In this document: positions 45,601 through 57,600 of the stretch, in pieces
How the letters are laid out: each line of letters opens with the position of its first letter
Position numbering within the stretch: the first letter of the stretch is position 1
DNA from: Apricaphanius iberus
Lineage: Eukaryota > Chordata > Actinopteri > Cyprinodontiformes > Aphaniidae
Reading direction: 5' to 3'
DNA length: 64,000 nt
NCBI GenBank assembly: GCA_028564705.1
Contig: JAPXFQ010000249.1
Coordinates: forward strand, 2,306,001 to 2,370,000
Program-made: the position numbers and the translations under genes
The notes under the pieces: generated by a model
What the model was told of the DNA's origin: nothing
Database searches by the model: none
Seen by the model: the letters and a program-made list of their open reading frames with translations, nothing else

Positions 45601-48600
45601 GTTTTCTGTTAAGTCTCAGCAAAAATATCCCTGATCATTATGACAAAAATGCAGGGAAGCAACGTAACAACTGTTTTCAAGCCTACTTGGATCTGGATGC
45701 TTGTCGATACCAGTAGTAGACATACCAATGCTGGTACTTCTTCCACACAAAAAAATGCAATAATTTGGAAGACAGGTTTTATTTTCTTCTCTGCTTATTA
45801 GAACAAATGATGGTGAATTATGGCAAAATAAAATTAAATATTAATAAAAATGACCACATAACAAAAATTTTAAGTGAAAAATAAAAACTTTCATCGAAAT
45901 GATTGTGGGGTTTCCACATTTTAAGTATTGGTTGATGGTATTGGTTAACTTTAAGCAGTATGAGTACATTAGAAAGGTATCAGCCCTGATACCAGTAACG
46001 GTATCAATGCATCCCTAAAAAATGGATTATGATACACAGCCTTTCATATAATAATCATGTATTTTGTTGCAAAGTGTGCCAGTAAAATTAGGATCTGCTT
46101 TGAAACTCTTTTATCTTCTTTCCGTTTGGCTCTCAAGCTAACAGATTTTAACAGTGCAGCTGGAATTGTTTAATCTTGAAACTTTTTCAGCATCATTGTT
46201 CTCCTCTGTACAGTGTTGAGGACAGAGCGGCAGAAAGACACAGAGGCTGTGCTCTCACCAAGATCCTCCCCGAAAAGATGTGCTGTGGTTCCACCAAAGC
46301 CACAGTCTCCCGGTGAGTCAGTCAAATCAAACAGAACACATCTGAAGTTGCTTTCAGCTGTAGGCACATAATTTACGTACTAGTTGTATTTAAAGTTCCT
46401 TTACAGTATGATGTTTGTTCAGTTTTTTCCCACTTAGAGCAGCGTGATCTGCTGCTTCTGTTCCTTTAACAATGAAAACTGCATTCACATTTTCCACAAC
46501 TCATTTTCTGACATTACACCAGGCAACCTGATGTTGTCATAGCAACAAGCTACAGTAGCCATAATGCTGCAATGGCTCCCTCAGCACCAGCTTAGATTAC
46601 ATCAGTGTTCATCACCTATTTGTGCTTTGTTCAGAGACCACTGAGACAGAGAAGCAGTAGTAGCATATAGAGTCCCAGTACAATGATTCATTTTCCAAAG
46701 CAGGACAGATATCACGCAGTCATATTTGGAAAGTAGGAGGCTACTATTCTTTCCACCGTGTGCAGAAATAGTTCTCATCTCCTCCACCTTGCTTGCGGAT
46801 TTGCCAAGTAGAGAAAATGAATTATACAAAGCAAACAGAGCTCAACCTAATAACATTTTATGACACATTTCAGAAAGGTACAGGTACACCCCCATTAGCC
46901 GTGAGTATCATCAAAAAGCTAATTAATTTGATCATTTGAATTTAAAAAAATAATACTTGTGCCTATTTTAGATTCAGATTTTTTTGGGTGGGTGTGGATT
47001 ATATAGAATATGTAAAAAAGTAACAGATGATGAACTTTAAAGCAAAAATATTGGGATACTAAAAAAGGGGGGTAAATCCGGCAGGATGGGGATAACGGTA
47101 TCCTTCCTATAAATAATACTTGTGCCTATTTTAGATTCAGATTTTTTTGGGTGGGTGTGGATTATATAGAATATGTAAAAAAGTAACAGATGATGAACTT
47201 TAAAGCAAAAATATTGGGATACTAAAAAAGGGGGGTAAATCCTGCAGGGAAATTAACTCAGCATCTCTCTGTATATAGCTTGTCAGCAGGGAAGCATAAA
47301 GTGCTCTAACATTTAGAGTGCTGCTCCTGACTTTAGATCCGATAAAACATGTTATATCAACTTCAGCAGATGGTAAGGTTCCTCAGATAATCAATGACTG
47401 TCGCAACTTTACACTAGATGTCAGGCAGCTTGGATTTGGTGTCTGTCAACTAGGGTTGGGCGGTATACAGAATATTTCCAGTTACCGACGTAATTTTGCC
47501 TGTGCCGGTATATTCTGTATGTATAAAAAAGGAATATGTGTTTTAGTTTAGCACTCCTGCCAATTTAAGAAATGAGCTTTGCCTTGAGTCACATGACTAT
47601 GCTCAGTTGTGTGATATACAGAGTCAATAACACCCAACTGCAATAGTCGAGTCTGTCCTGACCTCATCTCTTACTGGTTCGGCCACCAGGCAAGACAAGG
47701 ACAGACTGCAGAGAACAGTCAGGTCCTCAGAGAGGATCATAGGTACTGATCTTCCATCCGTTGAGGACCTTTTCTGGGCCAGGGTCAGGAAGCGGGCCAG
47801 AAAACTCACCACTGACCCCTCACACCCTGGCCACAATCTGTTTAGGCTCCTCCCCTCAGGACGGCGTTACAGAGCGCTGTACGCCAAAACCACCCGACAC
47901 AAGAACAGTTTCTTCCCCCAGGCTGTCGCTCTGATGAACTCTGTCACAGAGTCTGAGTCCATTCACATGAACAATAAACTAAAACTCTGCACTGCTGTAT
48001 ATACTTACTGTACAATAACCCTGGTTTGGTGTATATATTATCCTTTATTATTTATTTGTATTATTTTTTTATTTCCGTTTTAATTTCACTTATTTAAGTT
48101 CTGTACTGGAGAGAAAAGTTGCCGGAGTCAAATTCCTTGTATGTGTCATACTTGGCCATTAAAGCTGATTCTGATTCTGATTCTGAGGAGAAAGCGCTGC
48201 TAACGCAGCAACTGTGTAGCTCTATTTAGCATGAGTTTAGACTCATGTACCGACTGTGTTTCAGAAAAATGCGAGTAGTGACAAATAAAGTGACTTTTTA
48301 TGCTATTATTGGATAGTCATACACTAACGTGGAGCATGTATGTTTGTTACTGCTGCAACTAGCTCAACAGCTCCTCCCGCCCAGGTCCTGCTCAGGTGGA
48401 GCAGATATTAACCCCGCTGAGTTGTTGCTTGAAGCCACCGCCTATACCCAGCTGGCTCTCAACTCTTCTTAAAACTCTGGAGATTTGAAGAGAAAACACA
48501 AAATTGACAATCATTTGAAAATAGTACAACAGACCACTAAGAATCAATCCTGTGCATTTTCTCGCTAACGATAGCAAGAAAACTGTTGACACTGTATGTG

Positions 48601-51600
48601 GTTTAAGAGTGACTTAACAGAAGGAATGTGATGTCTGTGTCTGGTTGTAGAAACACTGACTTAAGCAGCAGTCCACTCGCTAATTTCTCAAAAATTCTTT
48701 AATGAGTTTGCTTCATAATCCATTGAAGGATACCGTTATCCCCATTGTTTGTTCTTTTTTTTCATTCACATTTTTCCTTCCACTCAAGTTCCCATTAATA
48801 TGTTTGGATACAACAGTATGTGAGCATCCACCCTCTGTGCAAGCACTTTTAGTGGCTTACTTTCTATTCATTGGATAGAAGTTACCGTCTGCTGTTCTGT
48901 TAGAAGTCATCAGTGTCCCCATAACATAACGTTTTTGCAAGGAAAAATTATTTTCTTATAGAATCTGTAGAATAGAAATCACTGAAATATGTAAACTTTT
49001 CTATAATATTATAACTTCTGGAGATGCACTTGTAAATTACTAGTTATTGGGGCCTCTCCCTTTCTTTGATGCCCACATTTTAGACTCTGAGCAATGTTAA
49101 GTGGTGTGAAAACGTTTATAATAAACGGAAGAGAAGAACTACTTCCAACTAAAATTTCCATTACAAACTCAACAAAAATCTGGCAATTGCATTGTTTTCC
49201 TGATATTGTGCAACTGTAATCCATCAAAAATTATTCAACTATACTGTTAATTTTCTAAACTACTTTCCTTTATTTCATCGGATAATTTTTACTTCAACTT
49301 TCATCTGAGTCTGAGGAAAAACTTTTTGGTTGCTGAATCTGTGCTCTTTGTCTTTAGCTCGTGGGCGAACAGCAGCGATTCACGGGGCTTCTCGGACAGA
49401 AAGGCCACAGGAGCTGGACCGTGCTCTGATCCTGCAGCTGCAGGAGCGATGTGAACAGCAGGCCCTGCAGTTGCAGACTCTTCAGGCCCAGTTGAAGAAG
49501 GCATCCCTGTGCCTAGATATTTTCAGCATAACCACGCTGCACTTTTGTGAAAAGGTAGGGTCTTCACACCTATAGCTCTAAAATTCTTTTTCCTCTTTTT
49601 TTCTATAAAAAGATTGCGAGTAGACTGAAAGTGTATGATGATGTGTTTAAGTTAGCTTAGATATCTAAAATTCTATAGATTTAGATAAATAAGCTGGTTT
49701 TCGGAGAAGAATTTATAGAATGTCTCTTGAATTTAGCTGAATTATCTTCTGTGTGTTAAAGCAGTGGTCCGCAATATATTTCTGCCATGCACTATATATA
49801 TATACATAGTGTTTTTTCTTTCTCCCTTTCCCCATTCTTTCTACCTCTTAATACTCTCTGGTTGCTTTGGTAATCTTTAAATATGGCTTTAGAATAAGAT
49901 TTACGATTAAAACAAATATACAGTGAAAAATGCATAAATAATGAAAAATGCAACTTACCACAAAGCTGAATCAGTGGGAGCCCTGTTACAGAGAAAGAGC
50001 CCTGTGGCACTTTACCCTCTGTAACCTGCCCCAGGTCCCATCTGGGGCAGTTTTAAAGGTTTTCTTGTGTCATTAAAAACCCAGTTATCGTGCATATTAT
50101 ATTAAGCGGTGCATAGAAATCAGCTGTTGCAATTAATTCACACTTTTAAATAGGATTCTAAGTATTGTCTGCCATATGTAGCTATCTTTTTCTTAGAATT
50201 AATAGGCAATTCTATATTTCCACTAGACCTTTTCCTCTTGGGAAATAAACTTTTCGGAGGCCTCTGTTTTTAATTACTTTGCAAACATGTGGGTTTGTTT
50301 TTAGTTTTGGCATATCATGTGACAAGCATCCTGACACAAGTCAATACTAAGTTATAGCCAAAAATAACAGAGAGAATCTGATATTTTTTTCAAAAGTAAA
50401 TATTTGTTTAGCTTTGAATAATTAATAAAACCGAAATACTGCAAGGTATTTATTATTTCTGTGCTGCCAGTATGAAATTGACCCCTAGGCTCGGGGGTTG
50501 GTGGTGTCTTTGTCTAAGGTTTGATTTCTAGATGCAGAAAACAAAATTAGAAACTCAGTGTGCTTACATGCACATCTAATCCAGCTTTGGAAAAAAAATG
50601 ATTTAAAACCTTTACAAGAATGGAGCCATTATTCCAATTTACATATCGCTCAGTAAAACAATGAATGAATGAACTTTGACTCCGCAATGCTAAGTGGCGA
50701 CGTGCGCCCCATTTATGTTGGCATTCTTCTGGTTGGCTTAGAGTAACGCACAGATAGTAGACAAATGTTGACAGCAGTTAAGAAGATTCAGTGAAAGCAC
50801 ATACACAGTGCTGCAGCACAGTAGCAAACATTTTGTAAGTACTGTACTGTTTGACTTTACTACACTCGTGGCTGCTATGTTTTTGTTGTTCCAGTGTTGT
50901 TAATCCTGTTCCATGACCACGTCACTTCCTGTAGGGGGAATACCCAGGCTGCTAATAGCTAGGTTAAGCTTCCTCTGCTGTTTACGTTCAGAAAATGTTG
51001 GTTTTCTAATCACATTGTCTAGGAGTCTTAGCTCAATTAAGAGAGGGCCAGTTTGGTTCAACTTCAGCCTGACTAAGTTGGTGCATGCATGAATTTCAAG
51101 TCTGAATTCATTCAGACTAAGGGACTGATTGGTTTTCTTTACTGCATGTCCATGCACTGATTGTTGTTTCACGAGGACGATGCACAGATTTCTAAAAGTC
51201 TCATCATTGACCTTGCATCTGTCGTTGCCGATGAATTATTTTGGACCATCAGTGTCTAACAGCACCAGCTGTTAAAAGCTACAGATGGAATTTCACTGTG
51301 AGCTTCAGTGCAACTACAAAGCATCCAACATCCTTTTGTTCAGAAGACACCTGTTACATCCACCTACTACTATCAAAGCCAGTAACTTTCTTTGAAATAT
51401 TCTTTAAAATTTTAGTGTGACTCTGGAGAAGCAGGATACCAAATATAACTGCTCTGAGGGTTTCCCAAGGCTTTTTGTTTTTTAAAACAAGAAAAATGAA
51501 GATCAGTTACTTTTGACTTTTTTATTGTTAAAAATATGCACTGCACCTCATGGAGGTATTTATATCCCCTTAAGAAAAAAAGTTAAGGAAACATTAGAAC

Positions 51601-54600
51601 CTAAGAAAGAAGTGTTTTGAATGTGGGTCCATTTTTAGCTCAGTAAGATTATTTTCACTGTGTAATATTTCTAGATATTTAAGAAAATAAAACAATTCTT
51701 TCTGATTTAAAGCTATGTAATGCTGTTTTTTTATCTGCTTCAATTGATTTTTAAGTTAAAATGAGCAGAGAGGATGCATTCATACACTTAATATGGTACA
51801 TTTCTGTAACAAGCTAGAAATAGCCCCTTCAAGAAATATCTTCATTAAACTTATGTAATACCTAATATTGGCACTATATGAGCTACTTTTTAACTAAATC
51901 TTATCCTTTTTTCTGCTTCTCTGATTTTATTTAATTCTTCCAGCCCATCATTATGAGATTAGCCTGTCCTTCTTTTAGAGGATCATGGATGGAATTCACC
52001 CTGTTTAATGTTGTGCCCAATTTTCTTGTCAAAACTGTATTTCTGTATTCAACATTCATTAAAGTTAGAATTATTTTCATACACATATTCTAAAATGTAC
52101 ATACATTTAACATTAAAAGTATCAAAGGTTTTTATCTGTGCAGTGATTGAGCTGTTTAGGCAGTTTTTTTCAGATGCATGATTTCTAGAGCTAATTCTTT
52201 TGTGGGAGTCAAAAGAAAAAAACAAAAATAAGATATGTGCCAAGATTTTCTTCTAAAATGAATAACGGTACACTTATGGATCAGGTTCCTCCCCAGTTTC
52301 TCTGGAGATTCAAAGATGGTGTGTGTGTTGCTGTCTGCCATGAGTAAGACTGTGATATGGGGCGTGTTGGTGGGGGGTTGAGGAGAGGAAAGGCAGAGAT
52401 GGGCTGGGTCTGGCTCTCTTTGTTCCAGAAGGGCTAAATGATGGTCGCAAACCAAGAAACGAGGTGAGGTTTTGGTCTTCCCCTTCCCCTCTCCTTTCCT
52501 CTCCTCTCCTCTCATCTCCTCCCTCCTCCTTTGCCTGCCTCATCCCTCCCCTTTGCTTAGACTTTTCTGCATCATTCCTTTTACTTCCCGTCTGTCCCTT
52601 CTGCCTCCCCATCAGGCTAAGGGATGCTGCCGTTTGCTAGCCTATTATGGGCCATTGCTGCTGCACGCTTCATTTTCTCCCTCTCTGCTGTCTGGACCAA
52701 ACGGTAAAGGCAGTCTCTTCTGCAGGCAGTAAGCTTGTTTTTTCCAGCATTGAGGATTCCTTAATGCATTTCTACCTGTGCACATGTGTGTTTGCCGCTG
52801 TGGGAGTCTGAATGTGTGCATCTATATGACTGTTATGTTCACTTGTTTCCTAGTGACAGATCCAGCAAGAGAGCTCATTGTGCTGAGTCAAAGCTGTCTG
52901 ACTTTGCAGGAAGAATGCAAAGAATAATTTTCAGCTGTGCTTCAGTCTGACATAATAACTTCACCGTTTGAATGTGTCTGCTTTGTCAATACCTTTCCTC
53001 TGGTCAATTAAAGCGGATTTCTGGATTATCCATTTCAATAACTTATGATGTACTTAAATGTTGCACTTGAATATGTGTGGAAATCCTTTCAAGTTTTCCA
53101 CTGTTTATAATTATGAGTATTATATATATATATTTTTTTACAAATAAAAGTCTGAATTGTGTGGTATTGGTCTCTAGAAACCAAAATGTTTGCAGATATC
53201 TCTTTGCTAAGCTGCTCAAACTCAGTCAGAGCGAACAGCAGTTTGGCTTAGGAGTAGACTTTGACTAGGTCATTTTACATCACATAGCTCTGTCAAAAAT
53301 TTGTGATATTACCTCACAACCCCGCCATGCTCCTCATATCTTCATTCCTTAGCTGTCTGGTGTGTTCCTCTAAGTAATAATCAGGTGACTTTAAAACAGA
53401 ATCGAATGCTGGTTTTATTTCAGGGGATCATTATAAAGACAACTAAATACAAATGTATACCAAACTGTTCAGATTTGTATTTGTTATAAGATCTGAAAAC
53501 CATGTGTTATTTTCTTAATTTTTAGCAATTCTGCACTACATTGCTTTGGTCTAGCTTCTGCCTTTTATATGACTTTTTAAAGGTATAGATAAAAGTATCA
53601 AAGTATCAACTTTAACAAAAACCTTTCTTGCAGTATTTTTGCTACAAGACACAAAAGTCAAACTAAAAAAAGTTAGACAACTGAAACTAAAGTTGCATTC
53701 AAGTTGGAATGACCACTTGGCTCCAGACAAAATGTTAAATTCACTGTTTTGGTTTTTATGAAATAAACTTAACCTATTGTTTTAAATAGTGTATCACTCA
53801 TGCTGAACATATTTAGTCCTACAGTAGATGGTGAAATAATACAAAATTGATTTAATGATGAAAATGTATGAAGATTAGCAGCATTATTCTTTTGTCCATA
53901 AATCCTAAATACAAATTATTATCTGATCGAAAAACTAAAGATGCAGCTTTTTATCAAGCCTTAATTCTAGGATTTTTATTTTATTTTATTTTACTTCAAG
54001 AGAAATAATGAAGGAAATTCTAAATAAGTTCTTGTTATTAGTTTAATTTCCAAATTAGATTAAGTTTCTACGTCAAGGGCAGAATATCAGAAGGGAAACA
54101 TTTAAAGTAATGTGAAATAGATCTGTGGAGAGGAATGTCTGGCTAAGATCAGGAACTTATTAACAGGAACTGGGAGGACGGGTGGAGCTTCCTGTATAAG
54201 GAGATACTGAACATTTTAGTCCACTGAGCAATAGTCCAGTCTCTGCGTCAAAGAAAACCTTTTCGAGGGTGACATAATTTCTATTGAGACATACTGCTGA
54301 CTAATTTAAACATTTTTCACCTGCTCCACTTCATTTCCTGTTGAGTTTTGGTCTCTTAAGCAATGTCATTTTTTGATCAGAGGTTTTTCTGCAGACACAG
54401 TTGATCAAATATCTTGTCGACGACTTTTGTCTCCTCATTCTGAAAAAAGGTTTTTGGTTCACTCTAGAAAATTATAGAATAGAACCATCCTTTATTGTCC
54501 CTCAAGAGGAAATTTGGTTGTAACATTAGCGAAGTAGTAAGAAAAAAAACATTAATTAAAGTAGTATAAAATTAGCTAGCATAAAATGTTATAAAATACA

Positions 54601-57600
54601 AAAAAACCACAAAACACTATTAGCATAAAGTTTTTGCCACTTTTGTATCAAAAAGCATAATATAATGTGCTTTAGAATCCTGAAATATTTCTATTCCAAT
54701 TTATATGTCCGAGCTGGAAGACATAAACTGTCCTTGGTGCTCCCACTTGATGCATGCCAAGGTTCCTCCTACTACTACTACCAGTAGTACTAATAATAGT
54801 AATAATCATAATAATACAAGCAAAAGAAAATACATCTCTTGTAAATGTCATTCAAAAAAAAAACAATATTAACTTGTGCAGCTTCCTCTGCCTCACTGCA
54901 ATCAATCAGTTCAATAAGTCTTACCTACCTTTTTATTATTGTAAACATACAGTAGGGACAAAAAAACATATTTATAAGCCACCAACTGTGCAACTTTCTT
55001 GACTTAAAAAGATAAGAGAGGCCTGTTCTTTTCATTGCAGGTATACCTTAACTACGAGACAAAAAAATAAAGAAAAAATACAGAAAATCACATGGTGTGA
55101 TTTAAAAAATGTATTTGCAAATTATGGTGTAAAATAAGAAGACATGAAGAGAATCAAATTCTATCGTTTTACGGTTTGTCTGATAGAATACTGACTTTAA
55201 TGTGACTAATTCAAAGAGTATTTTTTTTTTTTATTCCAGAATGAGAGTGCCATAGTGAAGGAGAGGGAACTGTCCCTGGAGCTCTCCAGAATCAGGGATG
55301 AAGTGGGTAGGTCTCACAACATGTACTTGTTATATGACATATACCTTTAGAGAAAAGGGGAGAAATGACCCCTGAATCCACCCTGGAGGTGGATAAAACA
55401 CACCATTTGTGGTGGGATAAATAAACATGTTTATCAAAACATTTTATTTGATAATTGATATTTGTGACTTCACAAATTCTAATGGAAAACGAGCAGTAGC
55501 CGACTACCAAAAATTTGAATCTGGTGAAGCCAGCTAAACTCCTACACTTGTATTCCAGCTGTCAGTGTCGCGCACTGGGAGCAGCTGCAGCAGGAGAAGG
55601 AGGACCAGGAGCGTCGCTTTGAGGCTGAGCTGCAGGGATTGCGAGCTCAGCATCAGAGGGAGCTGGGAGCGCTGGAGCAGAGGCTGAGAGATCGCCACAC
55701 AGAAGAGACGGAGAGCTTTCAGGCCCATCAACAAGCTGAGCTTGAGGAGCTACGCTTTAGACACCAAAAGCAGGTGCAACATGCAGAGAGATACTCTTGC
55801 GCCTTGCTCTACCATCCTAATAAATGTACCGCAGGAAGAATCTATACAAATACAGAAAGAGAAGAAAATTTATACACTTTTTTTTGTTGCAGCTTGAAGA
55901 GATGACTGAGAATCATGAGGCATCCTTGACAGAGGTGGAGATGGCCCACAATGACACCCTGGACACGCTGCAGGAGGAGCATGCCAGAACAGTAAAAAGT
56001 AAGCAGCCGTTTTAAGAAATCCTGTTCTGGGTGCATATTTGATTCTTCTTTTTGAGATGTCTGAGACTACGCTTTGTCTGTTGACAGATCTGAAGATGGC
56101 TCACGAACAGCAGAAGAAGTCTCTTGAGGAAGAGTTTGAAAAGATCAGACTTTCACTCCAGGTATATTTTTTTCTTTTTAAAGGTAAGATTTGGATAAAA
56201 AAAAAACGGATTTGTCCATCCTTTCTTTTTCTATACCCCGTTATCCTTGCAAGGTTGCGGGGGGCTGGTTCCTTTCTCGGGAAGTTATTGGGCAACTCAC
56301 AAACACACAGTACAAATAACCATGCACACACACATACACTCATACATAAGGATAATTTAGAGAGCTCATTTAACTTGTGGTCAACTTTTTGGACAGTGGG
56401 AAGAAGCCGGAGTACCCAGAGAGAACAAATGCATGCACTGGAAGAATATGCAAACTCCATGCAGAAAGACACCAGGCTGGGATTCAAATCCAGGACCGTC
56501 CATCAATTCCAACACTGTGCAGCCTTTGACAGATTTGTCGGTTTGATTTTCAGGACCAGGTGGACACGCTTACATTTCAGAATCGCAGCCTCAGAGATCG
56601 AGCAAAGCGGTTCGAAGAAGCTCTGCGTAGGAGCACAGATGAGCAGATAGTTGTAAGTTCTTCGTGAAGCGGAACACTGTAATACCCTGATGGCTCTGAA
56701 AATAATTGCAGAATCACCTTGTCTTCTCTTTCAGGATGCTTTGGCTCCATATAAACATATTGAGGAGGACCTGAAGAGCCTAAAAGAAGTTCTGGAGATG
56801 AAAAATCAACAAATTCATCAACAAGAGCTGAAGATTTCAGAGCTGGAGAAAATAGTAGGCATAAAATGTTTATGCAGGATTGTTTTGTGAAATTTTTACC
56901 CAGGATCTTAGTGGATCGGCACACACAATATAAAAGGAAGAAAGAAAGGACACCAGACTGCTTATTGTGCTAGAATTTATGTGTCATCTTTTATTATTCC
57001 GCCACACAGATGCAGTTCAGTCAAAAGCAAAGCAATACTTCTTCAAAGACACTGATTTATGCTAGAATAAGGCGTCCCTCTCTAGCTCCCACACAGATAC
57101 AGTTTAGTATAGCAATGCAACTCAAACAGGCATTAAGTTTTCATCACAGCATCTCACCTTTGACACTTGAGAGTGGAGAGCCAGTCACTTCCTCTCGGTC
57201 AGACCTGTTAACTTAACGCGGCCGGGCGATCGTGCACAAACCCCACGGCAGACTCTCATCAGCTGGTCAGCTCTCACTCTAATTATAGGCAAAGAGAAGC
57301 GTGAAGGATGAGACAGGGCAAGTCTCACCCTCAGGCCTCCCCCCCTCGCTTATCAGTTTGCTCGGTTTCGAAAACTCCTCGAAACCACATAGAGCAGTGG
57401 TTTCATGGGAGCTGTCCAGCCAGAGATACCCAAACTCCTTTCCCGTGTGAATGTTTATCATTATACAGCAAGCAGAGAATAATATTGTGATGCTCTCATA
57501 ACATTGCAGAGTGTAACATTATGATGCTTTCATAACATTGCAGAACATTATAACATTATGCACAGGTGACTTGAGGACACCAAAAAGATGTTACCCATCA

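Noticed and set aside
52156..52612. Minus-strand frames of 100-119 residues
   Set aside because: They are read from a C/T-rich tract ([13 protein letters not shown] composition); no family signal or splice context.
52624..52703. Alternative coding first exon for a short mtus2 form ([16 protein letters not shown], hydrophobic)
   Set aside because: The possible donor at 52704 leaves phase 2, but the next exon (55240) needs phase 0, so joining gives an early stop. It could still be an untranslated exon, but there is no evidence.
56480..56505. tRNA-like B box (GGGATTCAAATCC)
   Set aside because: No A box or cloverleaf at the right spacing; it is part of the dispersed retroposon.
56039..56650. 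203-residue open frame
   Set aside because: It merges mtus2 exon 56088-56161, the retroposon-filled intron and part of exon 56554-56652 in the wrong frame; the spliced model explains the conserved parts.
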